DNA of 64,000 nucleotides from Microbacterium stercoris (GCF_017592545.1 NZ_JAGFOA010000003.1:229544-293543); one strand, 5' to 3'; positions 31,881 through 42,542 are shown, counted from the stretch's first letter. Numbers and translations are program-made. The notes: generated from the sequence alone by a model not told the origin.

Positions 31881-33548
31881 TCAGGCGAGCTCGACGAGGT
31901 GGTCGGCGTAGGCCCGGGTGGTGAGGAACGGACGGAAGCTCTCGCTCAGGGCGACGTCGCGGAAGACCTCGGCGGCGTCGTCGAAGCGATCGCCTTCGCG
32001 GCGATCCGGTCCGGTGAGCACCTCGTCGACCAGGCCGGCGATGAGCTCCCGCGTGATCTCGGTTCCCTCCTCGGTCGACTTCTGCTGACGGATCCACTGC
32101 CAGATCTGCGAGCGCGAGATCTCGGCGGTCGCCACGTCCTCCATCAGCCCGTCGATCGCGACGGCGCCCTGACCCCGCAGCCATGCCTCGATGTAGCGCA
32201 GCGCCACCGAGACGTTCGCGCGCACGCCCGCGTCGGTGATCGGCCGGCCGATGAAGACGTCGAGCAGGTGGCGCTCGTAGACGGTCACGTCGTCGCGCTG
32301 GCGGTCGAGCTGGTGCGGGCGGCCCTGCAGCACCGCGTCGAACTCGGCCCGCGCCGTGGGGATGAGGTCGGGATGCGCGACCCATGTGCCGTCGAAGCCG
32401 TCGGACGCCTCGCGGCGCTTGTCGGCCGCGACCTGCTCCAGCGCCCGTGCGTTCGCCTCAGGATCCCGCCGGCTGGGGATGAAGGCGCTCATGCCGCCGA
32501 TCGCGTAGGCGCCGCGCTTGTGGCACGTCTTCACCAGCAGCTCGGTGTAGCTGCGCATAAACCCGACGGTCATCGTGACCTGGTTGCGATCCGGCATCAC
32601 AAAACGCGAGCCGCGCCCGCGATACGTCTTGATGATCGAGAAGATGTAGTCCCAGCGACCCGCGTTGAGTCCGGCGCAGTGGTCGCGCAGCTCGTACAGG
32701 ATCTCCTCCATCTCGAGAGCGGCGGGAAGAGTCTCGATCAGCACGGTCGCGCGGATCGTGCCGTGCGGGATCGCGAGGTACTGCTCCGTGAACGAGAACA
32801 CCTGATCCCACAGCCGAGCCTCCTCGCTCGACTCGATCTTCGGCAGGTAGAAGTACGGTCCGCGACCCTGCGCGATCAGCGCGGCGGCGTTGTGGAAGGC
32901 GTACAGGCCGAAGTCGACGAGCGATCCGGAGGCCGCCATCGTGCGCTTCCAGCGGTCGGTGAAGTGGATGTGATGCTCCTCCAGGTGCCAGCCCCGCGGG
33001 CGCATCACGATCGTGGGCGTGCGCTCCGCGGTGACCTCGTACCGCTTGCCCTCGGGGGACGTATAGCTCAGCTGCCCGCGGATCGCGTCGAACAGCGACA
33101 GCTGCCCGCCGATGACGTTGCGCCAGGTGGGGCTCGTCGCGTCCTCCTGATCGGCGAGCCAGACCTGCGCGCCCGAGTTGAGCGCGTTGATGGTCATGCG
33201 CGGATCCGTGGGCCCCGTGATCTCGACGCGGCGGTCCTCGAGACCCGGTCCGGCTCCGGCCACGCGCCAGCTCGCATCATTCCGGATCGGCGCGGTGTCC
33301 TCGCGGAACCGCGGATCCCTGCCGTTGCCGATCTCGTAGCCCAGGCGCATCCGGTCCGCGAGCCGGTCGTACCGGGCGCCGGCGAACAGCTCGTGCAGCT
33401 GCGCGACGAAGGCGAGAGCGGCAGGCGTCAGGATCTCCTCGAAGCGGTCGTGGAGGGGGCCCGTGACCGTGAGGGTCGGGGTGATGCGCTCCGGGGCGGG
33501 CTCCTCGCGGATCGCGCGGCTCGGGGGAGCGGTGTCGGTGATGGTCAT
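31881..33548 (-). CDS. aceB: Malate synthase A
   Basis: 555 residues, the length of the A type. It joins glyoxylate and acetyl-CoA to malate in the glyoxylate shunt. Motifs seen include ALNSGAQVWLADQEDATSPT, RPRGWHLEEHH, ATVLIETLPAALEMEEILYE and DYIFSIIKTYRGRG. GGAG lies 7 bases before the ATG. It is 43 bases downstream of aceA and shares its transcript. Confidence 0.97.
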   Translation of the reverse strand: MTITDTAPPSRAIREEPAPERITPTLTVTGPLHDRFEEILTPAALAFVAQLHELFAGARYDRLADRMRLGYEIGNGRDPRFREDTAPIRNDASWRVAGAGPGLEDRRVEITGPTDPRMTINALNSGAQVWLADQEDATSPTWRNVIGGQLSLFDAIRGQLSYTSPEGKRYEVTAERTPTIVMRPRGWHLEEHHIHFTDRWKRTMAASGSLVDFGLYAFHNAAALIAQGRGPYFYLPKIESSEEARLWDQVFSFTEQYLAIPHGTIRATVLIETLPAALEMEEILYELRDHCAGLNAGRWDYIFSIIKTYRGRGSRFVMPDRNQVTMTVGFMRSYTELLVKTCHKRGAYAIGGMSAFIPSRRDPEANARALEQVAADKRREASDGFDGTWVAHPDLIPTARAEFDAVLQGRPHQLDRQRDDVTVYERHLLDVFIGRPITDAGVRANVSVALRYIEAWLRGQGAVAIDGLMEDVATAEISRSQIWQWIRQQKSTEEGTEITRELIAGLVDEVLTGPDRREGDRFDDAAEVFRDVALSESFRPFLTTRAYADHLVELA

Positions 33549-33591
33549 GATGTGTCTCCTTGAGTGCTGGTTGCTTCGGCCCGGGTGGGGC

Positions 33592-34899
33592 TCAGTGGAA
33601 CTGCGCGGCCTCGGTGGAGCCGGCGAGAGCGAGGGTGGCGCTGGTGGGGTTGAGCGCCGTGGACACGTGGTCGAAGTAGCCCGTGCCCACCTCCCGCTGG
33701 TGCTTGGTGGCGGTGTAGCCGTCCGCCTCGGCGGCGAACTCGGCGTCCTGCAGCTCGACGTAGGCGGTCATGCCCGTCTCCGCGTAGCCGCGGGCGAGCT
33801 GGTACATCGAGTGGTTCAGGGCGTGGAAGCCGGCGAGGGTGATGAACTGGAACCGGTAGCCGAGCGCGGCCAGCTCGTCCTGGAACGACGCGATCTGCGC
33901 ATCCGTCAGCGAGCGGTGCCAGTTGAAGCTCGGCGAGCAGTTGTAGGCGAGCATCTTGCCCGGGAACTCGGCATGAACCGCCGCGGCGAACTCGCGCGCC
34001 AGCTCGATGTCGGGCGTGCCGGTCTCGACCCAGAGCAGGTCGGCGTACGGCGCGTACGCCAGGCCGCGCGAGATGACCGGATCGATGCCGTTGCGCACCC
34101 GGTAGAACCCCTCGCTGGTGCGCTCGCCGGTGAGGAAGGGGCGGTCGCGCTCGTCGACGTCGCTCGTGAGGAGATCGGCCGCGAGGGCGTCGGTGCGGGC
34201 GATCTGGATCGTCGGCACGCCCGCGACGTCGGCCGCGAGCCGCGCGGCGTTGAGGGTGCGGATGTGCTGCTGCGTGGGCACCAGCACCTTGCCGCCGAGG
34301 TGCCCGCACTTCTTCTCGCTGGCGAGCTGATCTTCCCAGTGGATACCGGCCGCACCCGCCTGGATCATCGAGTGCGCGAGCTCGTACGCATTGAGGGGGC
34401 CGCCGAAGCCGGCCTCCGCGTCCGCGACGATCGGGGCCAGCCAGTCGCGGGTGCGGCTGCCCTCCGCGCTCTCGAGCTGGTCCTGACGCAGGAGCGCATT
34501 GTTGATGCGACGCACGACCGCCGGCACGGAGTTCGCGGGATAAAGCGACTGATCCGGGTAGGTCTGGCCCGAGAGGTTCGCGTCGGCGGCGACCTGCCAC
34601 CCCGACAGGTAGATGGCCTTGAGGCCGGCACGCACCTGCTGCACGGCCTGGTTGCCGGTGAGTGCACCGAGCGCGCGGATGAACGTGTCGTGCTGGTTGA
34701 GCTCGTCCCAGAGCCGCTCGGCGCCGCGGCGGGCGAGCGTCGCCTCCTCGCGGACGCTGCCGCGCAGGCGGACGACGTCCTCGGCGTCGTAGTCGCGACG
34801 GATGCCCGACCAGCGCGGGTCGGCGCTCCACTCGAGGCGGAGGTCGTCGGCGGTCTGGGTCTGGTCGCCGGGGCGGGCGGCGGGCTGCGCGGTGCTCAT
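33592..34899 (-). CDS. aceA: Isocitrate lyase
   Basis: 435 residues. It splits isocitrate to glyoxylate and succinate. The family signature KKCGHLGGK is present with the catalytic Cys, and [27 protein letters not shown] and [12 protein letters not shown] are typical. The start at 34899 has GGAG 7 bases upstream; an adjacent ATG at 34902 is possible. It is the first gene of aceA-aceB and divergent from the RamB-type regulator. Confidence 0.97.
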   Translation of the reverse strand: MSTAQPAARPGDQTQTADDLRLEWSADPRWSGIRRDYDAEDVVRLRGSVREEATLARRGAERLWDELNQHDTFIRALGALTGNQAVQQVRAGLKAIYLSGWQVAADANLSGQTYPDQSLYPANSVPAVVRRINNALLRQDQLESAEGSRTRDWLAPIVADAEAGFGGPLNAYELAHSMIQAGAAGIHWEDQLASEKKCGHLGGKVLVPTQQHIRTLNAARLAADVAGVPTIQIARTDALAADLLTSDVDERDRPFLTGERTSEGFYRVRNGIDPVISRGLAYAPYADLLWVETGTPDIELAREFAAAVHAEFPGKMLAYNCSPSFNWHRSLTDAQIASFQDELAALGYRFQFITLAGFHALNHSMYQLARGYAETGMTAYVELQDAEFAAEADGYTATKHQREVGTGYFDHVSTALNPTSATLALAGSTEAAQFH

Positions 34900-34997
34900 C
34901 ATCGTGCTCCTCGGTTCGGGTCCCTCGACTTCGCGGGACGGTGGCGTGGAATCCACGATGCGCGCCGATGGGCGGGTCGTCACGAGATCCATCGAGA

Positions 34998-35015
34998 GAA
35001 GATCGGCTGATCTTC
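34998..35015. promoter_or_regulatory. 18-bp palindrome between aceA and ramB
   Basis: GAAGATC-GGCT-GATCTTC is a perfect dyad 34 bases before the ramB start. It is an operator candidate for the divergent pair. It does not resemble the corynebacterial RamB box as I remember it. Confidence 0.45.
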
Positions 35016-35049
35016 CGTGTTTCGGATGTCTGTGGCAGGATCTGGACCC

Positions 35050-36498
35050 ATGCAGCTCGAAGAAGATCTGGATCACGCCGACGTGCTCGCCCTCGGACGC
35101 CGCATCCGGCAGGTACGCACCGAGCGCGGGATGACCCTCGATGCGCTCGCCGCGGCGGTCGGCCGCGCGCCCAGTCAGCTCTCGATGATCGAGAACGGGC
35201 GGCGCGAGCCCAAGCTCTCGATGCTGCGACTCATCGCCCAGGCCCTGGGCACCACGCTCGACGCTCTGATGGGCGACGCGCCGCTCGACGAGAGGGCCGA
35301 ACTCGAGATCGGGGTCGAGCGCGCCCTGCGCGGCGCGCGCATGAAGGCCATCGGAGTGACGCCCTTCCGCATCCCGCGCGGTGTTCCGGATGACGCGCTG
35401 CGCGCGATCCTGCGCCTGGCGGGCGAGGTCGATCGGCTGCACGACGAGCGCGCCGCCACCCCCGAACAGGCTCGTCGGGCGAACGTCGAGCTGCGCCACC
35501 TCATGCGTCGGCAGGACAACCACTTCCCGGAGCTCGAGACGGCGGCGGCCGAGGTGCTGCGCGCGGTGGGGCACACGGGCGGCGCGCTCACGCAGCGCGT
35601 GACCGCGGATATCGCCTCGCACCTGGGGTTCACGATCCATCATGCGAGTGATCTGCCCCAGACGACGCGCGCGGTGCTCGACCTGCGCCACGGCCGTCTG
35701 TATCTGTCATCGCGCCGCCAGGGCGACCTGCGCACCGCGGTGCTGCAGGCCCTGACCGCGCGGATCCTGGGTCACGCGGAGCCCACCGACTATGCGGAGT
35801 TCCTGCGCCAGCGGGTGGAGCAGAACTACCTCGCTGGCGCGCTGCTGATGCCCGAGGCCGATGTGGTGCGTGTGCTGCTCGACGCGAAGAAGCGCCGCGC
35901 GATCTCGATCGAGGATCTGCGCGACACCTACGCCGTGTCATACGAGACCGCCGCGCACCGCTTCACCAATCTGGCGACGCGGCACCTGGGCATCCCCGTC
36001 CACTTCCTGAAGGTGCACGAGTCGGGCACCATCACGAAGGCGTATGAGAACGACGGTGTGAACTTCCCCACCGATTCGCTCGGATCCATCGAGGGCCAGC
36101 TCTGCTGCCGGCGCTGGACGAGCCGTGTGGTCTTCGAGCGCGACGACCGGTTCAACCCGTACTTCCAGTACACCGATACGGGCAACGGCACGTACTGGTG
36201 CACGGCGCGGGTGGAGCACTCGGCCCAGGGCGCCCACTCCGTGAGCGTGGGTGTGCGCTTCGACGACACGAAGTGGTTCGCAGGCCGCGACACGCCGCAC
36301 CGCGGCGTCTCCCGTCACGCCGATGAGCCGTGCTGCCGGCGTCCGCCCGCCGAGCTCGCCGAGGCGTGGCGGGATCGGGCGTGGCCCCACGCCGCCACCC
36401 CGCGCACGCTGCTCGCCACTCTCCCGACGGGCTCGTTCCCGGGCGTCGACACCACCGAGGTCTACGAGTTCCTCGACCGCAACGCGCCGCTCGGCTGA
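35050..36498 (+). CDS. ramB: RamB-type acetate/glyoxylate regulator (XRE HTH, ScfR family)
   Basis: 482 residues. An XRE HTH covers residues 12-70 ([40 protein letters not shown]). A long ScfR-type effector domain follows, with a metallopeptidase-like stretch and a C-terminal Cys-containing region ([28 protein letters not shown]). In corynebacteria RamB represses aceA, aceB and pta-ackA; all of these are in this window. The divergent position next to aceA supports the same job here. An in-frame GTG at 35017 is an alternative start. Confidence 0.88.
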   Translation: MQLEEDLDHADVLALGRRIRQVRTERGMTLDALAAAVGRAPSQLSMIENGRREPKLSMLRLIAQALGTTLDALMGDAPLDERAELEIGVERALRGARMKAIGVTPFRIPRGVPDDALRAILRLAGEVDRLHDERAATPEQARRANVELRHLMRRQDNHFPELETAAAEVLRAVGHTGGALTQRVTADIASHLGFTIHHASDLPQTTRAVLDLRHGRLYLSSRRQGDLRTAVLQALTARILGHAEPTDYAEFLRQRVEQNYLAGALLMPEADVVRVLLDAKKRRAISIEDLRDTYAVSYETAAHRFTNLATRHLGIPVHFLKVHESGTITKAYENDGVNFPTDSLGSIEGQLCCRRWTSRVVFERDDRFNPYFQYTDTGNGTYWCTARVEHSAQGAHSVSVGVRFDDTKWFAGRDTPHRGVSRHADEPCCRRPPAELAEAWRDRAWPHAATPRTLLATLPTGSFPGVDTTEVYEFLDRNAPLG

Positions 36499-36503
36499 GT
36501 CGG

Positions 36504-38786
36504 CTAGCGCTCCACCACGCGAGGGCGGACGAGCAGGGAGCGCGGCATGACCGCGGCTCGAAGGCGCTCGCGGCCCGCGGGGAGCAGCACACGGCGGGCG
36601 CCGGCCAGCGCCCGCGCGAGATCGGGGCCCGCCTGCGCCGTCGGCGGCGCGAAGCTCGCGCGCTCGATGCCCTCCACCAGCGGCGCGAGGGTCGCCGCGG
36701 GCACACCGTGCTCGCGCGTGAGGCGGGCGGCGAAGACCCGAGGCGAGTCGCTCTCGTCGACCGAGAAGCCGGCGTCGATCACCAGATCCTGCAGCTCCCG
36801 CCACGCCGCGCCGGCATCGCCGCGATGAGCGGCCGAGTGTCGCGTGCGCCAGCGCACGACGCGGATGACCGCCGGCACCAGCAGCAGCACGAACACTCCG
36901 AGCGCGATCAGGAGCGTGCGGATCAGCACGGTCGGGTCGAACGCGCGTGCCGCCGACGTGGGGTTGTCGAGATCGCCGCGATCCTGGTCGATCGTGCGGG
37001 TCGGTGCCGGAGTCGGTGCCGCAGACGCCCCCGGTGTCGCGGACGGATCGGGTCCGCCGGTCTCGCCGGAACGCAGCGAGGTCGGCGTGCCGAGTGTGGC
37101 GGTGGGATCGAAGGCGATCCATCCGATGCCCTGGATGTACGCCTCCGGCCACGCGTGCAGCTGCGAGCCGAGCACCGAGTACACGACCTGATCGTCGACG
37201 CGGTCTCCGGTGCTCTCGCCGGGGAGGTAGCCGACGACGACTCTCGACGGGATGCCGATCGAGCGGGCCATCACCGCGAAGGCCGACGCGAAGTGCACGC
37301 AGTATCCGGCTCTCACCTCCAGGAACCGGTCGATCGCGTCCATCCCCGACCCGTCGAATCCCTCTTCGACCGGGGCGTCGAGCGAATAGCGGAACCCGCC
37401 GCTCGTGCGGAACCACGACTGCATCGCGATGAGCGCGTCGTAGGCGTTGGCGGCGCTGCCGACCGCCTCTCTCGCCGCCTGGGCGATGGCATCGTTCGGC
37501 GCACCGGGCAGCTGCATGGTGTCGAGGTCGAATTCGGTGGTCTGCGAGGTGTCGAACGAGAACAGCGGCGACTCGTCGACGCGGGGCATCACGGACCGAG
37601 CCTGCTCGCGCGTGGGCTGCAGCTCTTCCGACGTGACGACGTAGCGCTGCCCGAGCGAGCCCGTGCCTTCGGACGACGAGAACACCGTGCGATTGAAGGG
37701 GTTCGCACTCCAGATGCCGACCGCGCCCTGCACCTCGGTGGCGGGATAGGTGACCGGCAGATAGGAGCTGGTCAGGCGGGTGATGTCGATCGTCGTGGTG
37801 CGCTTCTCGGTTTCGGCGTCGCTGACGATCTCGCCGAACTCGAGGGATCCGCGCCCGGCGGCATCGGGCGCCCATTCCTCGCCGTCGAAGCGCGAGAGCG
37901 TGGCGACCCGCAGGTACGGCGCGGAGGGGGCGGTGGTGCGCACGCGCAGCACCTCGACGTCCTCGGGCCGGCGCAGATCCTGCCCGAGGTCGAGGGTGGC
38001 GTTGATCGACGTGGTGCGGCCGACTCCGCCGCCGATCGCATCCGCCAGCGGCACGAGCGGCGCGGCGATGAGGGCCACCACGACCGAGCCGACGCCGAGC
38101 ACCACCGACCAGGTGGCCGCCACGGGCCCCGCCTCCATCGCGGGTCTGCGCACGCGCATCTCCGTGCGCACGATCCACAGGATCGTCGCGATCAGGAAGA
38201 CCGCGCCGACCAGATCCGGATCTCCCGGCACGGCCAGCTGGGGGATGACGAACACGATGATGAGCAGCAGCGCGGCCAGCAGGGGCAGGTGCGTGCCGCG
38301 CACGACCCAGCCGACGAGCAGCCCCAGCATGCCGGTGGCCGCCACGATCACCCACCACAGCTCGTGGCTGGGCTGCATGGGGGCGACGCCGTTGAGGATC
38401 TCATCGCCCACCCGCGCGAAGACCCCCGGCAGGCCGCGCAGCACGTCGAAGGTCGGCACGACGCCCAGCAGCGCGTGCCGGTCGCCGAGCGCGACGGTCG
38501 CACACAGGATCCAGAGGATCAGCTCGCCGAGCGCAGCCGCCCAACCCGGAAGACCCGCACGCCGCAGAACCCACCCCAGCGCCAGGACGAGACCGGTGAC
38601 GAGCACGGCGGCGGGCAGCCAGGTGGGCTCCAGCAGGCGGCTGATCGGGAAGACCGCGGCGATCGTCGCGACCCCGATGCCGATCGTCAGGGCGAGATCG
38701 CCGCCCGGTCGACGCGGCTCCGGCGCCCGCGGTGGGACGGGAGCGCTCGAGAGCAGCTCCTGCAGCGGGGCCTCAGTCACCGACAC
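36504..38786 (-). CDS. Transglutaminase-like membrane protein (TgpA/DUF3488 type)
   Basis: 760 residues. The N-terminal 200 residues hold six or more membrane segments (DLALTIGIGVATIAAVFPIS, PLLAALLLIIVFVIPQLAVP). The external transglutaminase-like core carries the catalytic triad region: Cys in RAGYCVHFASAFAVMARSIG, His in LGSQLHAWPEAYIQGIGWIA, Asp in FDPT. One more membrane segment near residue 605 and a cytoplasmic DUF4129-like tail follow. It is the third gene of a MoxR-DUF58-TgpA operon and overlaps the DUF58 gene by 14 bases. The substrate is unknown. Confidence 0.92.
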   Translation of the reverse strand: MSVTEAPLQELLSSAPVPPRAPEPRRPGGDLALTIGIGVATIAAVFPISRLLEPTWLPAAVLVTGLVLALGWVLRRAGLPGWAAALGELILWILCATVALGDRHALLGVVPTFDVLRGLPGVFARVGDEILNGVAPMQPSHELWWVIVAATGMLGLLVGWVVRGTHLPLLAALLLIIVFVIPQLAVPGDPDLVGAVFLIATILWIVRTEMRVRRPAMEAGPVAATWSVVLGVGSVVVALIAAPLVPLADAIGGGVGRTTSINATLDLGQDLRRPEDVEVLRVRTTAPSAPYLRVATLSRFDGEEWAPDAAGRGSLEFGEIVSDAETEKRTTTIDITRLTSSYLPVTYPATEVQGAVGIWSANPFNRTVFSSSEGTGSLGQRYVVTSEELQPTREQARSVMPRVDESPLFSFDTSQTTEFDLDTMQLPGAPNDAIAQAAREAVGSAANAYDALIAMQSWFRTSGGFRYSLDAPVEEGFDGSGMDAIDRFLEVRAGYCVHFASAFAVMARSIGIPSRVVVGYLPGESTGDRVDDQVVYSVLGSQLHAWPEAYIQGIGWIAFDPTATLGTPTSLRSGETGGPDPSATPGASAAPTPAPTRTIDQDRGDLDNPTSAARAFDPTVLIRTLLIALGVFVLLLVPAVIRVVRWRTRHSAAHRGDAGAAWRELQDLVIDAGFSVDESDSPRVFAARLTREHGVPAATLAPLVEGIERASFAPPTAQAGPDLARALAGARRVLLPAGRERLRAAVMPRSLLVRPRVVER

Positions 38787-40068
38787 GGACGTCCTCCGGT
38801 CCTTCCGTGCTCGCGGCCCCGGCGACGCCCGTCTGCTGGGTGGCGATGCCCCACGAGCGCTCCACGTCGGGGGTCAGCCGCGCGGTGCGCCACCCCGAGC
38901 GCTCAGCGCGCTCGAGGGCTCCGGGCTCGGGATGGGCGCTGAGCAGCACCGCCCGGGAGGACTGGGCGGCGATGCTGCCGAAGCCCGCGACATCATCGAC
39001 CGTGAGGTGACCGCAGATCAGGATCACCGGCGCCGCCGAGCGCACGATGCCGCTGGAGGCGAGGCGGTCGAGGGTGTTCTCGCCGCGCGGCGAGACCGAC
39101 GCGAAGGCGACCAGCAGATCCGACATGTCCTCGTGTGAGTCGACGATGCCGATCGGGGCGCCGTCGCTGTCCATCACGTTCACGGAATATCCGTCTCGGG
39201 CGAGGCTCCAGGCGGCGGACACCACCAGGGTCACGGCGGCCTCGAAGCCGGGGTCGCCCCCGTGCGCGGCCGTCCCGCCCCAGCGGGCCGCGCCGCGGTC
39301 GAAGACGACGAGCGCGTGCGGCGTGGTCTCGCGCTCCTCCTCCCGCACCATCAGCGATCCGTGGTGCGCGGATGCGCGCCAGTGGATGCGCCGCATCGAG
39401 TCGCCGGGCGCGTAGGGGCGCGGGATGAGGTTGTCGGCACCCTGCCCGTGGCGTCCCGTGGTGAGCTGCGAGCTGCCGACCGCGCCCGGCGATCCGGGCA
39501 GGGATGGCAGCGCGACCACGGCGGGCACGATGGTCACGGGCGTGCGGTGGCCGATGGTCATGCGCCGGCGGGCGAGGCCGAAGGGGTCGATCGCCGCCGT
39601 CTGCAGGGGCCCGACGGCATGCCGGCCGCGCCGTATGCCCACAACCGCATAAGACACGTGCAGCGTTCCGCGCCCGCCGGGCGGCAGCTCTCCCGTCGCG
39701 CCGGAGGAGCTCTCGGTGCGCACGGCCCGGAGCGAGTCGGGAAGCGCGTCGCGCCAGGTGCCGCCCGGCACGGGCCGGGCCGACAGCTGGAGTCTCGCCT
39801 CCACGTGCGAGAGGCCGCCGACGCTCGCCACATCCGTCGCCAGCGCCCGGTCGACGTCGACGACGCGACCGGCCAGCCGCAGGCTGAGCCACCCGCCGAT
39901 CACGAGTGCGAGCAGCGCGAGGCCGAACATCGTCAGCTCGATCCGCCCCATCACGCTGCCGGCGATCACCAGGCCCGCGCCCAGGGCCAGTGCGGCCAGG
40001 CCGCGGCCCGTCAACGGCGCGCCGCTCAGCCCCTGAGGCGGGGATGAGGGAGCCGGGGAGCGGGACAT
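38773..40068 (-). CDS. DUF58 family protein
   Basis: 431 residues. Two membrane segments at the N-terminus (about 20-60: GLAALALGAGLVIAGSVMG, LFGLALLALVIGGWLSLRLA), then a beta domain and the DUF58 core with DNLIPRPYAPGDSMRRIHWR and ASAHHGSLMVREEE. DUF58 proteins have a vWA-like fold and act with MoxR ATPases in building or maturing envelope complexes. It lies between moxR and the transglutaminase gene in one operon. Confidence 0.92.
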   Translation of the reverse strand: MSRSPAPSSPPQGLSGAPLTGRGLAALALGAGLVIAGSVMGRIELTMFGLALLALVIGGWLSLRLAGRVVDVDRALATDVASVGGLSHVEARLQLSARPVPGGTWRDALPDSLRAVRTESSSGATGELPPGGRGTLHVSYAVVGIRRGRHAVGPLQTAAIDPFGLARRRMTIGHRTPVTIVPAVVALPSLPGSPGAVGSSQLTTGRHGQGADNLIPRPYAPGDSMRRIHWRASAHHGSLMVREEERETTPHALVVFDRGAARWGGTAAHGGDPGFEAAVTLVVSAAWSLARDGYSVNVMDSDGAPIGIVDSHEDMSDLLVAFASVSPRGENTLDRLASSGIVRSAAPVILICGHLTVDDVAGFGSIAAQSSRAVLLSAHPEPGALERAERSGWRTARLTPDVERSWGIATQQTGVAGAASTEGPEDVRVGD

Positions 40069-40110
40069 CGTGGGCTCAGCGTACGTCTCGGCGCCGACAT
40101 TGCCGAGGGG

Positions 40111-41094
40111 TCAGCGCACCGCGAGCGGCACGCGCACCGACGCCGCGATCCGCTCCAGGATCTGCGGCACCGGATCGCTCGCGCGGCTCGCGCCCGCGGC
40201 CGTGCGCGAGGGGATGAGCCGGTGCGCGAACACGGGCTCCAGCAGGTCGGTGACGTCGTCGGGGATGACGAATCCACGGCCGTCGAGCGCGGCCCACACC
40301 TTCGCGGCGCGCACGAGCTGCAGCGTCGAGCGGGGGGAGGCGCCGAGCAGCAGGTCGGGGTGCGAGCGCGTCGCCTGCGCGAGCGCGACCGCGTACTCCT
40401 CGATGGTCGGGGCGACGTGCACACCGCGCGCGAAGGCGATGAGGCGCGACACGTCCTCGACCGATACCACCGGCTGCAGGGCCGCGAGAGGGTTGGCGGT
40501 GTCGCGCTGACGCAGCATCAGCGCCTCGGCTGCGGCATCCGGGTACCCCATCGAGATGCGCAGCATAAAGCGGTCGCGCTGCGCCTCGGGCAGCGGATAG
40601 GTGCCCTCCATCTCGAGCGGATTCTGCGTCGCGACGACGAGGAACGGATCCGGAAGCGGATACGACGTGCCGTCGACGGTCACCTGGCGCTCCTCCATCG
40701 CCTCGAGGAGCGCCGACTGGGTCTTGGGCGAGGAGCGGTTGATCTCGTCGGCGATGACGATGTTCGCGAAGACCGCGCCCGGCGTGAAGGCGAACGCCTG
40801 GGAGCCCGGATGGAAGATCGACACGCCCGTGACGTCGCTGGGCAGCAGATCCGGGGTGAACTGGATGCGCCGCACCCGGGCATGCACCGACGCGGCGAGG
40901 GCGCGCGCCAGAACCGTCTTGCCCACGCCGGGCACGTCCTCGATGAGCAGATGACCTTCGGCGAGCAGGGCGACGAGGGCCATGCGAACGGCCTGCGGCT
41001 TGCCGTCGATCACGCTCGAGACGGACCGGATGATCGCGTCCGTCGCGGCGCGGAAGCGCTCCGGGGGAAGGGGGTCGGGCACAGGGCGCTCCAT
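40111..41094 (-). CDS. MoxR-family AAA ATPase
   Basis: 327 residues. Walker A GVGKTVLARALAAS, Walker B IVIADEINRSSPKTQSALLE, sensor region VVATQNPLEMEGTYPLPEAQ and RDRFMLRI are typical of MoxR. It is the first gene of the operon with the DUF58 and transglutaminase genes and probably acts as chaperone for them. The start lies about 15 bases from the SRP RNA promoter, which runs the other way. Confidence 0.94.
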   Translation of the reverse strand: MERPVPDPLPPERFRAATDAIIRSVSSVIDGKPQAVRMALVALLAEGHLLIEDVPGVGKTVLARALAASVHARVRRIQFTPDLLPSDVTGVSIFHPGSQAFAFTPGAVFANIVIADEINRSSPKTQSALLEAMEERQVTVDGTSYPLPDPFLVVATQNPLEMEGTYPLPEAQRDRFMLRISMGYPDAAAEALMLRQRDTANPLAALQPVVSVEDVSRLIAFARGVHVAPTIEEYAVALAQATRSHPDLLLGASPRSTLQLVRAAKVWAALDGRGFVIPDDVTDLLEPVFAHRLIPSRTAAGASRASDPVPQILERIAASVRVPLAVR

Positions 41095-41101
41095 TCGTCG
41101 T

Positions 41102-41107
41102 CTAAAC
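41102..41107 (+). promoter_or_regulatory. -10 box of the SRP RNA gene
   Basis: TAAACT fits TANNNT and lies about 10 bases before the mature 5' stem of the RNA. Confidence 0.6.
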
Positions 41108-41116
41108 TGGTGGAAG

Positions 41117-41206
41117 CTCTCCGCGTGGCGACATCCAGGCCAACTCCCCCAGGACGGAAACGTAGCAAGGGTAACCAGGCTCTGTCGGGTACGCGGAGAG
41201 TCTTTT
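41117..41206 (+). ncRNA. ffs: Signal recognition particle RNA, small bacterial (4.5S) type
   Basis: The ends pair as CTCTCCGCGT (41117-41126) with ACGCGGAGAG (41191-41200), followed by TCTTTTT. The core holds the conserved SRP54-binding hairpin around CCAGGCC, GGACGGAAACGTAGCAAGG and CCAGGCTC. The RNA is about 85-90 nt. It binds Ffh and directs membrane proteins to the translocon. Confidence 0.95.
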
Positions 41207-41303
41207 TATGCCCGGATGGTGCGGAGTCCCGCGCACCGGCGCATCCGCACACGAAACGGCCGGTCCCCCGTGGGGAACCGGCCGTCCTGCGTCTGCCCGC
41301 CGC

Positions 41304-42542
41304 CTATTCGGCGCCGACGCCGATCGCCTCCGCCGTCTGCACCTCGGTCTCCTCGATCCCGTCGGCGCGCAGCAGGTGACGGCGGCCGAGCAGGATGATC
41401 GCGGCCGAGATCAGCAGCACGACCACGCCCAGCACGAAGGGCGCGGAGGTCGACGCGAACACCGTGTCGCCGAGCCACGATGCGAGGGGCGGGGCGATGG
41501 CGCCGCCGAGGAAGCGCACGCCCGAGTATGTGCTCGAGGCCACCGAGCGGGGCAGCGTCGTCGCATCCATCGACACCTCGGTGAGCACGGTGTTCATCAC
41601 GCCGAGCAGCAGACCTCCGGCGACGACGAGCACGATCAGCGCCGTGCCGTTCGCGGCGAGCAGTGCCATCAGCAGCTCGACCACGGCCAGCAGCGGCAGC
41701 ACCACGAGCAGCACGGTGGTGCGGCGCATCCGGGCGGTCAGCAGGGGAGCGACGAACACCGACGTCACGGCGACCGCGAGGCCCCATCCGAAGAAGATCC
41801 AGCCGAGCGTCATCGCATCGTCCATGCCGAGCGGCACCAGCGCGAACGGCGTCCAGGCCAGCAGCACGAAGAAGCCCATGTTGTAGAACAGCGCGGCGAC
41901 GGCCATGGTCAGCAGCGACTTGTTGCCCAGCGCCCGGAACGGGGCGGAGAGGCGTGTGGGCTCCGGCGTCGTCTTCGGCAGGCGCAGCAGCGCCGTGATC
42001 GCCGTGAAGCCCACGGCCATCAGCACGGCGGTGCCGAAGAACGGCGTGCGCCACGACACCGAGCCGAGCAGGCCGCCCACGAGCGGCCCGACGGCCAGAC
42101 CCACACCGAGAGCCGCCTCGTACAGGATGATGGCGCCCGCGGTGCCGCCCGTCGAGGCGCCGATGATGGTGGCGAGCGCGGTCGAGATGAACAGCGCGTT
42201 GCCCAGTCCCCAGCCCGCGCGGAACCCGATCACGCCGAAGACGCTGCCGGCCATGCCGGCGAGGGCCGCGAAGACGACGATCACGGCGAGCCCGATCAGC
42301 AGCGTGCGCTTGGCGCCGATCCGGCTCGAGAGCCACGACGTGAAGAACATCGCCGCGCCCGTGATGAGCAGGTACGTGGTGAACAGCAGCGACGTCTCGG
42401 TGGGGGTCGCCTCGAGCTCGTGGGCGATGGCGGGGAGGATCGGATCGACCAGCCCGATGCCCATGAACGAGACGACGCACGCGAACGCGATCGCCCAGAC
42501 CGACAGCGGCTGCTTCAGGATGCCTGCGGGGGAGTGGCTCAT
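41304..42542 (-). CDS. MFS transporter
   Basis: 412 residues with 12 predicted membrane segments. The motif SWLSSRIGAKRTLLIGLAVI in the first cytoplasmic loop and LYEAALGVGLAVGPLVGGLL (motif C of drug/H+ antiporters) point to a multidrug efflux protein. Its ATG overlaps the stop of the MarR gene (ATGA), so both are one operon and the efflux pump is probably MarR-controlled. The substrate is unknown. Confidence 0.92.
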   Translation of the reverse strand: MSHSPAGILKQPLSVWAIAFACVVSFMGIGLVDPILPAIAHELEATPTETSLLFTTYLLITGAAMFFTSWLSSRIGAKRTLLIGLAVIVVFAALAGMAGSVFGVIGFRAGWGLGNALFISTALATIIGASTGGTAGAIILYEAALGVGLAVGPLVGGLLGSVSWRTPFFGTAVLMAVGFTAITALLRLPKTTPEPTRLSAPFRALGNKSLLTMAVAALFYNMGFFVLLAWTPFALVPLGMDDAMTLGWIFFGWGLAVAVTSVFVAPLLTARMRRTTVLLVVLPLLAVVELLMALLAANGTALIVLVVAGGLLLGVMNTVLTEVSMDATTLPRSVASSTYSGVRFLGGAIAPPLASWLGDTVFASTSAPFVLGVVVLLISAAIILLGRRHLLRADGIEETEVQTAEAIGVGAE

